Origin: JAPLJM01 sp963708515
GTDB taxonomy: Bacteria; Desulfobacterota; Syntrophia; Syntrophales; Fen-1087
Direction of reading: 5' to 3'
Assembly: GCA_963708515.1 (NCBI GenBank)
Contig: CAVPSX010000011.1
Location: forward strand, 62,001-126,000
Length of the DNA: 64,000 bases
The position numbers and the translations under genes are program-made. The notes beneath the pieces are model-generated. The model ran no database searches, was not told the DNA's origin, and was given only the letters and a program-made list of their open reading frames with translations. Position 1 is the first letter of the stretch. Each line of letters opens with the position of its first letter. Positions 26,605-35,352 of the stretch are shown here, in pieces.

Positions 26605-27588
26605 TCACTGCTTCAGCGCCGCCAGAAATTGCTTCAGAAGCTCCTGCGTATCCGGATCCTGAAACAAGCGCAGGGATTGAATGTCGGAGACGCGGTTGCG
26701 AAAGGACGTCAAATCCGGCGACTCGTCGATGACCATGCCGCTCTTCTTCAACCTGTCCAGGAAAAAGGCCGTGTTCCTGCGATTCCATTGCTTCTGATAG
26801 AAGGCCGCCTCATGCATGCATTGCCGGATCAGTTTTTGATCCGTATCGGGAAGGCTGTTGAACCATCCCAGGTTCGCCACGTTCAGATGCAGCGAATAGA
26901 CATGCCGGGTGAGGGACAGGTATCTCTGATTCCGATAAAGTTGATATCTCCAGATGATGGAAAGCGGATTCTCCTGCCCATCGATGCTTTTCTGCTTCAG
27001 GGCCGTCACGACATCGGGCCATCCTAGAGAAACGGGATCGGCGCCCAGCATTTTCCAGAGCTCGCGATGAAGCGCCGATTCCATAACCCGGACCTTCAAC
27101 CCGGTCAAATCTTCCACCTTGTGCACCGGGCGCCGGTCGTTCGTCAAATCACGAAATCCGTTCTCCGAATAGGCCAGCCCCTTGAAGCCTGCCTTCTCCA
27201 GCCGCCGCAACAGCTCCTGTCCGGGTGCCCCGTCCAGGACGCGATCCGCCTGATTGTAGTTCTCAAAAAGAAAGGGATAATCCAGCACCCGCACATCAGG
27301 AAGAAAGGCGTCAAACACGGCGGAAGTGATGACGCCCATCTGCATGTCATTGGCCTGGATCTTTTTTAATATATCCTTCTCTGTACCCAGTGACGATCCC
27401 TGATACAGTTTCACCTTGTAGCCGGAGCGGCTCTCCAGGAGCTTTCTGAACTTGTCGGCGCAAATATTCTGCGCCGATCCGGGCTTCGTGACCACCGCCA
27501 GCTTGATGACCTGCCGGGCCCATGAATGGCCCGGGCATAAAAAGACCAGCAACATGATCAGGGCCATCAGCAAACTGCGTCCTGTCAT
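26605..27588 (-). CDS. TRAP transporter substrate-binding protein (DctP family)
   Basis: 327 residues from ATG 27588 after AGGAG. A signal peptide (MTGRSLLMALIMLLVFLCPG, cleavage after SWA) leads a periplasmic DctP fold: VITSAVFDAFLPDVRVLDYPFL, LTGLKVRVMESALHRELWKM, GADPVSLGWPDVVTALKQ and DGQENPL. The Arg in KVRVM is the conserved carboxylate clamp, so an organic acid is the likely ligand. No DctQ or DctM membrane subunit is in the window, so it is an orphan receptor or part of a split system. It begins 17 bases after the patatin gene, as part of the same transcript. Confidence 0.87.
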   Translation of the reverse strand: MTGRSLLMALIMLLVFLCPGHSWARQVIKLAVVTKPGSAQNICADKFRKLLESRSGYKVKLYQGSSLGTEKDILKKIQANDMQMGVITSAVFDAFLPDVRVLDYPFLFENYNQADRVLDGAPGQELLRRLEKAGFKGLAYSENGFRDLTNDRRPVHKVEDLTGLKVRVMESALHRELWKMLGADPVSLGWPDVVTALKQKSIDGQENPLSIIWRYQLYRNQRYLSLTRHVYSLHLNVANLGWFNSLPDTDQKLIRQCMHEAAFYQKQWNRRNTAFFLDRLKKSGMVIDESPDLTSFRNRVSDIQSLRLFQDPDTQELLKQFLAALKQ

Positions 27589-27605
27589 AATCCAACTCCT
27601 GTCAA

Positions 27606-28619
27606 TTAGAGGAAGATGCAATTGACGTCACAACTGCTTCCCTTGCCGATCTTATTATAATTTTCCCTGATCCATGCTTCTGCCTTGCCCCGCCCGTTTT
27701 CCATCAGATAACTCAGCCAGTCCCAATCGACATTCAGCTTGCTGCTGCCGTTGTAATGATTCATAAGGTCGCCGGTACTGATGTAGTGGATGTTTGTTTT
27801 GATCAGCCGGCCGTCGTCGTCAAAGCCCTTGTCGATGATATTCGTGACAAAACTGATGGCGCGCATCTCGCGCATCAGGCTGGAATTGAAGCTGATATCC
27901 GTTGCCCTGTCAACGATTTCCGACATCTGTGTGGGCACCTTGTTGTAGTCAATACTGTCTATCTGTATCAGCATAAGATCCGTACATTGCGTTTGCTCAA
28001 AGAGCGGGAACATGGCCGGATTGCCGATATACCCCCCATCCCAGTAAAACTCTCCGTCTATTTCAACCGCCTGGAACATATGCGGCAGGCAGGCGGACGC
28101 ACAAACAGCATCCGCCGTTATTTCGGCGTTGTGAAAGATCTTGACCTTGGACGTGCGGATGTTGGTCGCCGTCAGGAAGAGCTTGTGCTTGCGCTCATTT
28201 TGAATCGCATCAAAATCAATGATGTCCAGAAGCAATTTCTTGAGAGGGTTTTTCATGAGCGGATTCCACTGATACGGCGAGAGGGATTTGGAAATCATGG
28301 AAAATATCCAGAAAAAAGGATTAAAGTTAACGTTTCCTTTGCTGGTCATTTTATCGATGATCGTCGGCTGCAACGGCGAGAATTGATGCGATTCCGAATT
28401 TTTTCGCCAGAACTCAAATAAAACTTCTCTGGCTGACTCATTCCCCCCCTGAGTCAGCCCATAGATCATACATGCGGCATTGACCGCTCCGGCGCTGGTG
28501 CCGGAAACACCCACAATTTCGAGGTCACTTTCTTCAAGCAGGCGATCCAGGACACCCCATGTAAAGGCGCCATGCGCCCCACCACCCTGTAACGCCAGGT
28601 TCAACTTCTTTTTTTTCAT
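27606..28619 (-). CDS. Patatin-like phospholipase
   Basis: 337 residues. The patatin oxyanion motif LQGGGAHGAF is at residues 9-18, the Ser nucleophile in VSGTSAGAVN near 40, and the Asp partner in YWDGGYIGNP near 215, so the catalytic dyad is complete. Such enzymes hydrolyse acyl esters of phospholipids; in some bacteria they act on polyhydroxyalkanoate granules. No signal peptide. The first gene of the minus-strand pair with the DctP receptor. Confidence 0.87.
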   Translation of the reverse strand: MKKKKLNLALQGGGAHGAFTWGVLDRLLEESDLEIVGVSGTSAGAVNAACMIYGLTQGGNESAREVLFEFWRKNSESHQFSPLQPTIIDKMTSKGNVNFNPFFWIFSMISKSLSPYQWNPLMKNPLKKLLLDIIDFDAIQNERKHKLFLTATNIRTSKVKIFHNAEITADAVCASACLPHMFQAVEIDGEFYWDGGYIGNPAMFPLFEQTQCTDLMLIQIDSIDYNKVPTQMSEIVDRATDISFNSSLMREMRAISFVTNIIDKGFDDDGRLIKTNIHYISTGDLMNHYNGSSKLNVDWDWLSYLMENGRGKAEAWIRENYNKIGKGSSCDVNCIFL

Positions 28620-28942
28620 ACTCCGCCTTCGGTTTCCCCATCAAACGAGTGCTACAGCCGCCTATCCCAAGCCGGCATGCAGGCTTGGAAAGGTTCGACA
28701 CCCCGATGAAATAATCATTTCAGCTTGCCCCTCCTATCAGGATTCCCCCTAAAAATCTACCATAAAAGCAAAAATAGACGGATTCGCAACAATCCGAAAA
28801 GCAAGTCGAAAACGACAGCTGCGCAATCCGTTCTTTACCCCTCCTGGACTGAAAGGGCCGAAGAGGAAGGTCAATCGTATCTTTTTACGTATTCGTCATT
28901 TCTGGTAGCAGATGCTTTCCTGGCTATAATGGCCCCCTGGAC
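28620..28942. other. Spacer of 323 bases between patatin and HDAC genes
   Basis: The spacer must contain the patatin promoter and the end of the HDAC transcript, but no clear promoter, terminator or coding frame was found. A 120-codon plus-strand frame that begins here runs into the HDAC gene antisense and is not credible. Confidence 0.4.
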
Positions 28943-29692
28943 TTACGCCGGAACATCCATACCGTCGATAAAGGCCTTAACGTTTTTGCCGAGGACACCG
29001 TGGTTGTATCCGCCCTCCAGGATGCCGAAACAACCCCCCTTGTTTCTGACGCTGGCCTCCCTGACCATGCATCCCATATCCTGGTAATCCTGCGTGGCAA
29101 GAAGCCCGCCCCAGTCGTTGACATGATTGTCGAACCCGGCGCAGACGCCGATGACGTCAACCGGTTTGGAGAGAAGCCATTTCTCGACGCTTGCCACATA
29201 ATCCCGGCGGTTGGATGCCGTCGGATTGTAGATATCGACATAGCCACGGCCGCCGAGGATATTCATGGTACCATCGCCGAAATGGAGGTCAAAATCCAGC
29301 ACCGAAGCGTTTTTGATCTTGCCGTCCCGTCGGAGTTTCTCCAGGGCGATGGCCATGTTGTTGAAATAGCAGAATCCCCAATAGCTGCTTGCGGAGGCAT
29401 GGTGCCCGGGCGGCCGGATCAGTGCGAAACAGGGTTCGCTCAAGCCGATTTCGGCGCACTGGATGGCACCGCCCGCCGCCAGCGCGGCAATTTCATAGAC
29501 CCCGTCCCTTCTGACCATGTCGATATGGGAACGGGTATGAACCGCGGCAATATCCTTCTCCGTTGCGGCAACGGCATCGATAAAGGTCACACGGCCCCCG
29601 ATTTCCTTGAGCACGGCGTCGATGCGGCCCTCCGCCGCCGCGGGGTCCATCGTGTAACTCGGCAAGAAATCCTTGTGAAAAATCACTTTCAT
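28943..29692 (-). CDS. HDAC-family (acetylpolyamine/protein) deacylase
   Basis: A 249-residue class II HDAC/acetylpolyamine amidohydrolase fold. Motifs are RPPGHHA (catalytic His pair), VLDFDLHFGDG (zinc Asp and His) and CAGFDNH (third zinc ligand Asp). ATG 29692 follows AGGAGGT by six bases; an upstream in-frame extension is rejected. It would remove acetyl or other short acyl groups from lysine or a polyamine. The Nudix gene ends 31 bases upstream, so the HDAC, Nudix and NRDE genes form one minus-strand unit. Confidence 0.87.
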   Translation of the reverse strand: MKVIFHKDFLPSYTMDPAAAEGRIDAVLKEIGGRVTFIDAVAATEKDIAAVHTRSHIDMVRRDGVYEIAALAAGGAIQCAEIGLSEPCFALIRPPGHHASASSYWGFCYFNNMAIALEKLRRDGKIKNASVLDFDLHFGDGTMNILGGRGYVDIYNPTASNRRDYVASVEKWLLSKPVDVIGVCAGFDNHVNDWGGLLATQDYQDMGCMVREASVRNKGGCFGILEGGYNHGVLGKNVKAFIDGMDVPA

Positions 29693-29723
29693 GGCAACAC
29701 CTCCTGAGAAGAGATTAAACCAA

Positions 29724-30212
29724 TTAACCCTCTGACCGTCCATTGCCACAAGGGGGAAAAGAGGCTTGCGAACGCCTGTATTCGATTTTCAGGAAACCAA
29801 CGGCAGACAAAAGTTTCAACGTATTTTCCGAAACGGGCAGATGGTCGAGATCGGCCGGCGCCAGCCAGCGTGCATCGAGGGCGTCGTCAGCCCCCCTCAC
29901 CTCGCCGCTGATATAATCGGCCGCAAGATCGACGATCACAAAATGGAAACGAATGCGGCCGTCCCCCGAACGCTCGAAAAAATCAAAGGCGTAAATGGGC
30001 TTCCGCGCCCGGATCACCACGCCCGTCTCTTCGAGGATCTCCCGCTCCGCCGCCTGCTGCAGGGTTTCGCCCAGATCGAGGGCGCCGCCCGGAATGGCCC
30101 ATAATCCTTTGCTCGGCGCAATGCCCCGCTTGACCAGAAGAATTTTACCGTCCCGGATCACCACTGCACCGACGCCGACAACGGGGCGATCGGGGTACTC
30201 ACGTTTCGACAT
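29724..30212 (-). CDS. Nudix hydrolase
   Basis: 162 residues. The Nudix box is complete (GGALDLGETLQQAAEREILEETGV, residues about 42-65 from this start), preceded by VGAVVIRDGKILLVKRG. It most resembles the ADP-ribose/NADH-type or MutT-like single-domain enzymes that hydrolyse nucleoside diphosphate derivatives. ATG 30212 (MSKREYPDRP) lies nine bases after AGGGG and overlaps the previous gene's end by 14 bases. The extension to 30242 lacks a ribosome site. Confidence 0.87.
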   Translation of the reverse strand: MSKREYPDRPVVGVGAVVIRDGKILLVKRGIAPSKGLWAIPGGALDLGETLQQAAEREILEETGVVIRARKPIYAFDFFERSGDGRIRFHFVIVDLAADYISGEVRGADDALDARWLAPADLDHLPVSENTLKLLSAVGFLKIEYRRSQASFPPCGNGRSEG

Positions 30213-30987
30213 GGCGCGCAACCCCTGCAATCCTAAACTCAAATTTCGCCGTCATCCCGGGCTCCGGACAGCCGTTGTACGTCCGTTCGATAAAGGTAAC
30301 ATGCCGCTTCCGGTCAACCAGCAGCAGACTCGAAGAACGGGTACCGTAAACGGGGCTGGCGATGAACATCGAAGAAAGGATCCGCTCCCATTCAAGGCCG
30401 ATGCCTGTATCGGGCAATCGCAAATCGTCAGGACGGGTCTGGTCTTTCAGAATTGCGAACAGGTCTTCCGGAGGCGGATCGTTGGCTTGCGACAGCAGCG
30501 CGTCGAGTCGCTGCATTCCCCTTTCGACCTTGGGCCAGGGTGTGTTGAGCAACGCATTGCTCAGGCCGTACAGGCCGGGCGTTAATTCCATCGCTCCATC
30601 GCGGTTGGAGTAATAATACAGGCGAAAGGGGTCACCCAGAATCACGCTGAACCCATTATAGAGGTCTGCCTGTTTTTCAAGTTTTCTTAAAAAGATATCC
30701 GTATCTTCCCGGCCGCAGAGATAATCCCTGACCAGCCAGCCGCGCGATGGCGCCTGCAATTTCACGGAAGCCGGGTCGCGGTAATTGGTCAACGCCGCCA
30801 TCCTGCCCCCGCGGGTGATTCCCAACCATGTGCCGCCCTCCTTCAGGTCGCGGCCGGCCAGCAGATCGGGCCTGTCTTCCCAGAATGACGCCGACGCCGA
30901 CGGCCGATCATAAAACTCGTCGCGATTGGCCGCGAACACAAGCGGGTAAACGGGGTGTTGTTTATAGGAAATGAGGACCAGGCACAT
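30199..30987 (-). CDS. NRDE (TANGO2-like) family protein
   Basis: 262 residues beginning MCLVLISYKQHPVYPLVFAA and NRDEFYDRP, the defining NRDE motif with the N-terminal Cys2 that suggests an Ntn-hydrolase-like fold. Further blocks are GGTWLGITRGGRMAALTNYR and YGLSNALLNTPWPKV. The molecular role of the family is uncertain; eukaryotic TANGO2 has been linked to lipid and haem handling. It overlaps the start of the Nudix gene, so both are translated from one message. Confidence 0.87.
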   Translation of the reverse strand: MCLVLISYKQHPVYPLVFAANRDEFYDRPSASASFWEDRPDLLAGRDLKEGGTWLGITRGGRMAALTNYRDPASVKLQAPSRGWLVRDYLCGREDTDIFLRKLEKQADLYNGFSVILGDPFRLYYYSNRDGAMELTPGLYGLSNALLNTPWPKVERGMQRLDALLSQANDPPPEDLFAILKDQTRPDDLRLPDTGIGLEWERILSSMFIASPVYGTRSSSLLLVDRKRHVTFIERTYNGCPEPGMTAKFEFRIAGVARHVET

Positions 30988-31025
30988 CGTTGTCTTTCAT
31001 TGCGAGCATCGCGTTAAGGCCCCGG

Positions 31026-31814
31026 TCATGAGGCTGCCGATCCCGACCTGACCATCTCCAGGATCCCGGACATTGCCTCCCCCGCCGAATGGTTGATGAC
31101 CACATCGGCACTGCCGTCGTAAGGTGTAGCATCCCTGTTGATAATCACGAGTTTCGCCCCGGCGTTCTTTGCATACATCGGCATATAGGCCGCCGGATAG
31201 ACCACGAGCGACGATCCGACGACCATGAGCAGATCGCAGTTGCTGGCATGATGGGTGGCCTGGGCGAGTGTTTCCGGGGGCAGGGACTCGCCGAAAAAGA
31301 TGACATCCGGCTTCAGGATTCCCCGGCAGCGCTCGCAGGACGGGACATCATCCGCCGGCCGGGACTTCGCCAGAATGTCCTTGAGACAATAGGCTTCACG
31401 GCAGTCGAGACAGCGAAGCCAGTTCATATTTCCGTGCAACTCAAAGACATTTTTCGGATCGTTGCCCGCCTTCTGGTGCAGGTTATCGATGTTCTGCGTG
31501 ATCACACAGGCCAGCTTGCCGAGCCTTTCCAGCTCAACAATGGCCTGATGCGCCCGGTTCGGCACGGCCTGCGCGAAAAGCCCACCCTCCATGAGGATAC
31601 GCCACTGCTTCCTTCTTGTTTCTGCACTGCGAAGAAACCGTTCGATCGTAAAATCTTCCGGATCGAACTTCGTCCAGATCCCTCCCGGGCTACGGAAATC
31701 AGGGATGCCGGATTCCGTACTCACCCCGGCGCCGGTAAAAACGACCACCCTGCCGGCGGCGACAATCAATGCCGCCACATCCCTGATTTTCTGATCCAGA
31801 GAAACACCCTTCAT
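31026..31814 (-). CDS. Sir2-family NAD-dependent protein deacylase
   Basis: 262 residues from ATG 31814 (MKGVSLDQKI), five bases after AGGAG; a longer frame upstream has no ribosome site. It shows the sirtuin motifs FTGAGVSTESGIPDFRS, ITQNIDNLHQKAG, catalytic His in FELHGNM, four zinc cysteines (CLDC, CERC region) and FFGESLP. It consumes NAD+ to remove acyl groups from lysines. With the HDAC-like gene 1.3 kb away, it gives this stretch two unrelated deacylases. Confidence 0.9.
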   Translation of the reverse strand: MKGVSLDQKIRDVAALIVAAGRVVVFTGAGVSTESGIPDFRSPGGIWTKFDPEDFTIERFLRSAETRRKQWRILMEGGLFAQAVPNRAHQAIVELERLGKLACVITQNIDNLHQKAGNDPKNVFELHGNMNWLRCLDCREAYCLKDILAKSRPADDVPSCERCRGILKPDVIFFGESLPPETLAQATHHASNCDLLMVVGSSLVVYPAAYMPMYAKNAGAKLVIINRDATPYDGSADVVINHSAGEAMSGILEMVRSGSAAS

Positions 31815-32133
31815 ATCCTCTCCTGCATGGACGAATAATCCTTTGTGGACACAAACGTCCTGAATGCTATCGGACATTTTTTCTATGTTCTGAGCGAAAG
31901 CCAGATTACGATACACGATTTCGGTCAAAAAACAAAATGAAAAGGATTGTCTGATTGACAGCATGCCGGATCGCAGCATGGAATGCGAGGCCTTATATCA
32001 AGAGGCGAGGAGCCTTTACAAGGGAAAAACGTAATCAAGCTGCCATTTCAAGGATCGGTTCTTTGTCTGACACTGCACTCCAGCGGGGGGGCGCCACAAG
32101 TCGCTCTTGAGATTTTTTATAACAAATTTTTCA

Positions 32134-32162
32134 TTGACAATTCACTTCAAGACGTTTGATAT
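32134..32162 (+). promoter_or_regulatory. Promoter of the diadenylate cyclase gene
   Basis: TTGACA at 32134-32139 and TGATAT at 32157-32162 with a 17-base spacer, 30 bases before the ATG at 32193. Confidence 0.55.
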
Positions 32163-32192
32163 TACATTTAATCACACAAAGACAGGATTCCG

Positions 32193-33659
32193 ATGATCGA
32201 AAGCATTCTGACAGTTTTTAACAACCTCCGGATTCAGGACATCTTTGATATCCTGATCATCTGGATCATGGCATCGGTGGTGCTGATCTGGTTCAAGGAA
32301 CGGGCGTCCCGCTTCGTCTTCATCGGCATCGGCCTGCTGGGGGTTATTTATCTGGCGGCTCGTTTCTTTCAGCTATACCTGACAACGGTCGTCCTGCAGG
32401 GATTCTTCGCCATTTTGCTCTTTGTCCTCGTTGTTATTTTTCAGGAAGACCTCCGGCGGTTTTTTGAACAACTGGCCATGTGGGGTCGCATCCGGCAGAA
32501 ATTCTTTGACAAGCAGCCTGTTCATCAGGCCGCTGAAACCATCGCACAGGCCGTTTCCAATCTGGTCCGGAAACGTATCGGCGCCCTGATCGTCATCAAA
32601 GGAGAAGATCCCCTCGACCGTCATCTCAACGGCGGCGCCCGGTTGAACGGCGTTTTGAGCCAACCCCTGCTGGAGAGTATTTTTGATCCCCATTCCACCG
32701 GACACGACGGCGCCGTCGTGATCGAAGGCAACCGGGTACTGCAGTTCGGCTGTCACCTGCCGCTGTCCATTAACGCGGGCCGCTTTGGACCGCTGGGTCT
32801 CCGGCATACGGCGGCGCTCGGCCTGTCGGAGCGCTGCGACGCTCTGTGCGTTGTGGTCTCCGAAGAAAGGGGAACCCTCAGCCTTGCCAAGGGGGAAAAT
32901 ATCCGTGAGCTGGTCAATGCCGCCGCTCTGCGGGTCGAACTGGATTCCTTTTTCGCCCAGCAGGCGCCCAAACGGGAAACCAGGCCGGTCGTCCACTGGC
33001 TGAGGGAAAATTCCCGGGAAAAGGTCATCGCCCTACTGCTGTCCTTTATCCTCTGGGTCGCTTTCGGCTATCAGAAGGAATCCGTGCGGCGGGATTTTAC
33101 CGTTCCTGTGGAATACCTGAATATCTCACCGGACTGGGTGATCGAAAAACCGAAAATCACCGACGTCAAGATCATGCTCACAGGCCCGCCGCAGGCCTTC
33201 GGGCTCCTAAATCCGGATACGCTGAAGGTCTCTGTGGATCTGTCCCAGATTCGTGAGGGATGGAATGAAATCGCCTTGTCCAATGACATGGTCGGCAGGC
33301 CGTCAAATCTGACCGTGATGGGGATCAGTCCCGCCCAGATCGGAATAACCGCATCCCGGCTGATCCAGGCATCCCTGCCCATCCGAGCGATCACGGAGGG
33401 CCGCCCGCCGGACGGTCTTTCTGTGCAGACAATCAGCGTGGAGCCTTCGGACGTCATGGTTTTGATTCCAGGCAAATTAAATCAAAACGGCGTCCGGATC
33501 AGAACGGAGCCGATTGATTTGGGAAAATTGACCTCTTCCACGACACTGGAAGTCAGGCTGATTTTGCCGACGCACGTCCGGTTCGCAGAGGGAAAGTCGT
33601 CCGTCGTCAAGGTCACAATCAAGCTTAATAAATCAAACCGGCCGGGCAGCAGGCCGTAA
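32193..33659 (+). CDS. cdaA: Diadenylate cyclase CdaA fused to a YbbR (CdaR-like) region
   Basis: 488 residues. Three N-terminal membrane helices (about 15-90) precede a DAC domain (about 105-250) with the catalytic motifs HDGAVVIEGNRV and GLRHTAALGLSE, so it makes c-di-AMP from two ATP. A fourth membrane helix near 280-300 (VIALLLSFILWVAFG) leads to a C-terminal extracytoplasmic YbbR-like region (VEYLNISPDWVIEKP, then repeated VDLS and ISPAQIGIT units). In Firmicutes these are two proteins, CdaA and its regulator CdaR; here they form one chain, which would make regulation intramolecular. CorA follows 13 bases later. Confidence 0.88.
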   Translation: MIESILTVFNNLRIQDIFDILIIWIMASVVLIWFKERASRFVFIGIGLLGVIYLAARFFQLYLTTVVLQGFFAILLFVLVVIFQEDLRRFFEQLAMWGRIRQKFFDKQPVHQAAETIAQAVSNLVRKRIGALIVIKGEDPLDRHLNGGARLNGVLSQPLLESIFDPHSTGHDGAVVIEGNRVLQFGCHLPLSINAGRFGPLGLRHTAALGLSERCDALCVVVSEERGTLSLAKGENIRELVNAAALRVELDSFFAQQAPKRETRPVVHWLRENSREKVIALLLSFILWVAFGYQKESVRRDFTVPVEYLNISPDWVIEKPKITDVKIMLTGPPQAFGLLNPDTLKVSVDLSQIREGWNEIALSNDMVGRPSNLTVMGISPAQIGITASRLIQASLPIRAITEGRPPDGLSVQTISVEPSDVMVLIPGKLNQNGVRIRTEPIDLGKLTSSTTLEVRLILPTHVRFAEGKSSVVKVTIKLNKSNRPGSRP

Positions 33660-33672
33660 AGGATAAAGGAAC

Positions 33673-34740
33673 ATGCCCAGGCGGACAAAATCCAGATCAA
33701 AAAAGGCGGGACTGCCACCGGGGACCCTGGTTCATATCGGCGAAAAATTGAGCGACGCCACGAAAATCACACTGATCGATTATCAGGGGGATCACTATCT
33801 TGAAAAAAACATTGATCACGTTGAAGAGCTGCGCGCTTTCAATGACCGGCAGACGGTTTCCTGGGTGCATATCGAAGGCATTCACGATACCGGTGTCCTG
33901 GAACAGTTAGGGGATGTGTTCAGGCTTCACCCCCTCATTTTAGAGGATATCCTGAACACGGATCAGCGCCCCAAAGTGCAGGATATGGGCGATTATATGT
34001 TCATTGTCCTGAAGCGATTCTGCAATACCTGTGATGAACACAGCGATATCACGGCGGAGCAGATCAGTGTCGTTTTGGGACCCCATTATGTGATCTCCCT
34101 CCAGGAACGGTCAGACGCACTGCTCGATCCGATACGGGAGCATATCAGGACATCCATGGGACGTATCCGCAAAGCCGGCGCCGACTATCTGGCCTATTCC
34201 ATCATCGATCTGGTCGTCGATTCCTATTTCGGCATTCTCGAAACACTGGGCGACAAAATCGAGATGGAGGAGGATGCCCTGGTGAATAACCCCACGCCCT
34301 CCACATTGCGGGCCATCCAGCATCTGAAGCGCGACATGATCTTCCTGAGGAAATCGATCTGGCCGTTGCGGGAGACCATCAGCGCGCTCGAACGCAGCGA
34401 ATCACCGCTGATTCAGGACACAACGGGCGTCTACCTGAAGGACATCTACGACCATGCCATTCAGGTCATCGACACCGTGGAAACCTACCGGGAAATGCTC
34501 TCCGGCATGATTGATATATACCTGTCCAGCCTCAGCAACCGGATGAACCAGGTCATGAAGGTGCTCACCATCATCGCCACGATTTTCATGCCCATGACCT
34601 TCCTGGCGGGCGTCTACGGGATGAACTTCAAGCACTTCCCGGAGCTTGAATGGCGCTGGGGTTATCTGTTCTTCTGGATCATCTGCATCGCCATTGCCGT
34701 GGTCATGCTGATCCTCTTCAAACGAAAAAAATGGCTCTGA
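33673..34740 (+). CDS. corA: CorA-family Mg2+/Co2+ transporter
   Basis: 355 residues: a long N-terminal cytosolic domain (HIEGIHDTGVLEQLGDVF, HPLILEDILNTDQRPK) and two C-terminal helices. The signature YGMNF lies at the end of the first helix, so the selectivity filter is intact. It lets Mg2+ (or Co2+/Ni2+) enter as a pentamer. The position 13 bases after cdaA indicates one transcript, linking divalent-cation uptake to c-di-AMP production. Confidence 0.92.
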   Translation: MPRRTKSRSKKAGLPPGTLVHIGEKLSDATKITLIDYQGDHYLEKNIDHVEELRAFNDRQTVSWVHIEGIHDTGVLEQLGDVFRLHPLILEDILNTDQRPKVQDMGDYMFIVLKRFCNTCDEHSDITAEQISVVLGPHYVISLQERSDALLDPIREHIRTSMGRIRKAGADYLAYSIIDLVVDSYFGILETLGDKIEMEEDALVNNPTPSTLRAIQHLKRDMIFLRKSIWPLRETISALERSESPLIQDTTGVYLKDIYDHAIQVIDTVETYREMLSGMIDIYLSSLSNRMNQVMKVLTIIATIFMPMTFLAGVYGMNFKHFPELEWRWGYLFFWIICIAIAVVMLILFKRKKWL

Positions 34741-34848
34741 TGAGTTGACGAACCGGCGATCATGCTTATTTTGTTTTATAAATCATGAATTCCGATAAGG
34801 GAACACCTGTTTGAAAAGATATTAAACTAATGATGAAGGAGACCTGAC

Positions 34849-35331
34849 ATGAGTGTTTTTACAGCCAGTGACATTGTTGAATTTGCCATCAGAATTGAAG
34901 AAAACGGGGCCAATTTTTACCGGTTTGCCGTGCAGATCGCCAGGGATGAAGGCACGAAGACTCTTTTTGAACAATTAGCAAACGCGGAGATCTACCACAA
35001 GAAGACCTTCGAAAAAATCTTTGCGGCCATGGACAAGGCCACCCCGCCTGAGGGTTATGCGGGCGAATACGCCGCCTATCTGCATAATTATGTCGATAAC
35101 GCGATTATTTTCAAAAAAGAGGCCCTGGACCAGGAGCTCGCAAAGGTCAAGGATTCGCTTTCGGCGCTTGATTTCGCCCTTCAGCGCGAGATGGATTCCA
35201 TTTTGTACTATCACGAAATCAAGGGACTCGTTCCCGCCCATGAACACGCTGCGATCGATAAAATAATCGAGGAAGAACGAAGACATGTGACCCTGCTGAC
35301 GGCCATGAAACAGAAGCAATACGGATGCTGA
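34849..35331 (+). CDS. Ferritin-like/rubrerythrin-type diiron protein without rubredoxin domain
   Basis: 160 residues forming a four-helix bundle. Iron-ligand motifs EENGANFYRF, LANAEIYHKKTF, REMDSILYYHE and EEERRHVTLL are evenly placed as in erythrin-type ferritins. The C-terminal rubredoxin module of rubrerythrin is missing (the chain ends KQKQYGC). It probably reduces peroxide or stores iron, protecting an anaerobe from oxygen. Start ATG follows AAGGAGA. No partner gene is adjacent. Confidence 0.82.
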   Translation: MSVFTASDIVEFAIRIEENGANFYRFAVQIARDEGTKTLFEQLANAEIYHKKTFEKIFAAMDKATPPEGYAGEYAAYLHNYVDNAIIFKKEALDQELAKVKDSLSALDFALQREMDSILYYHEIKGLVPAHEHAAIDKIIEEERRHVTLLTAMKQKQYGC

Positions 35332-35352
35332 CGGCAATGGGGTATATAAAGT

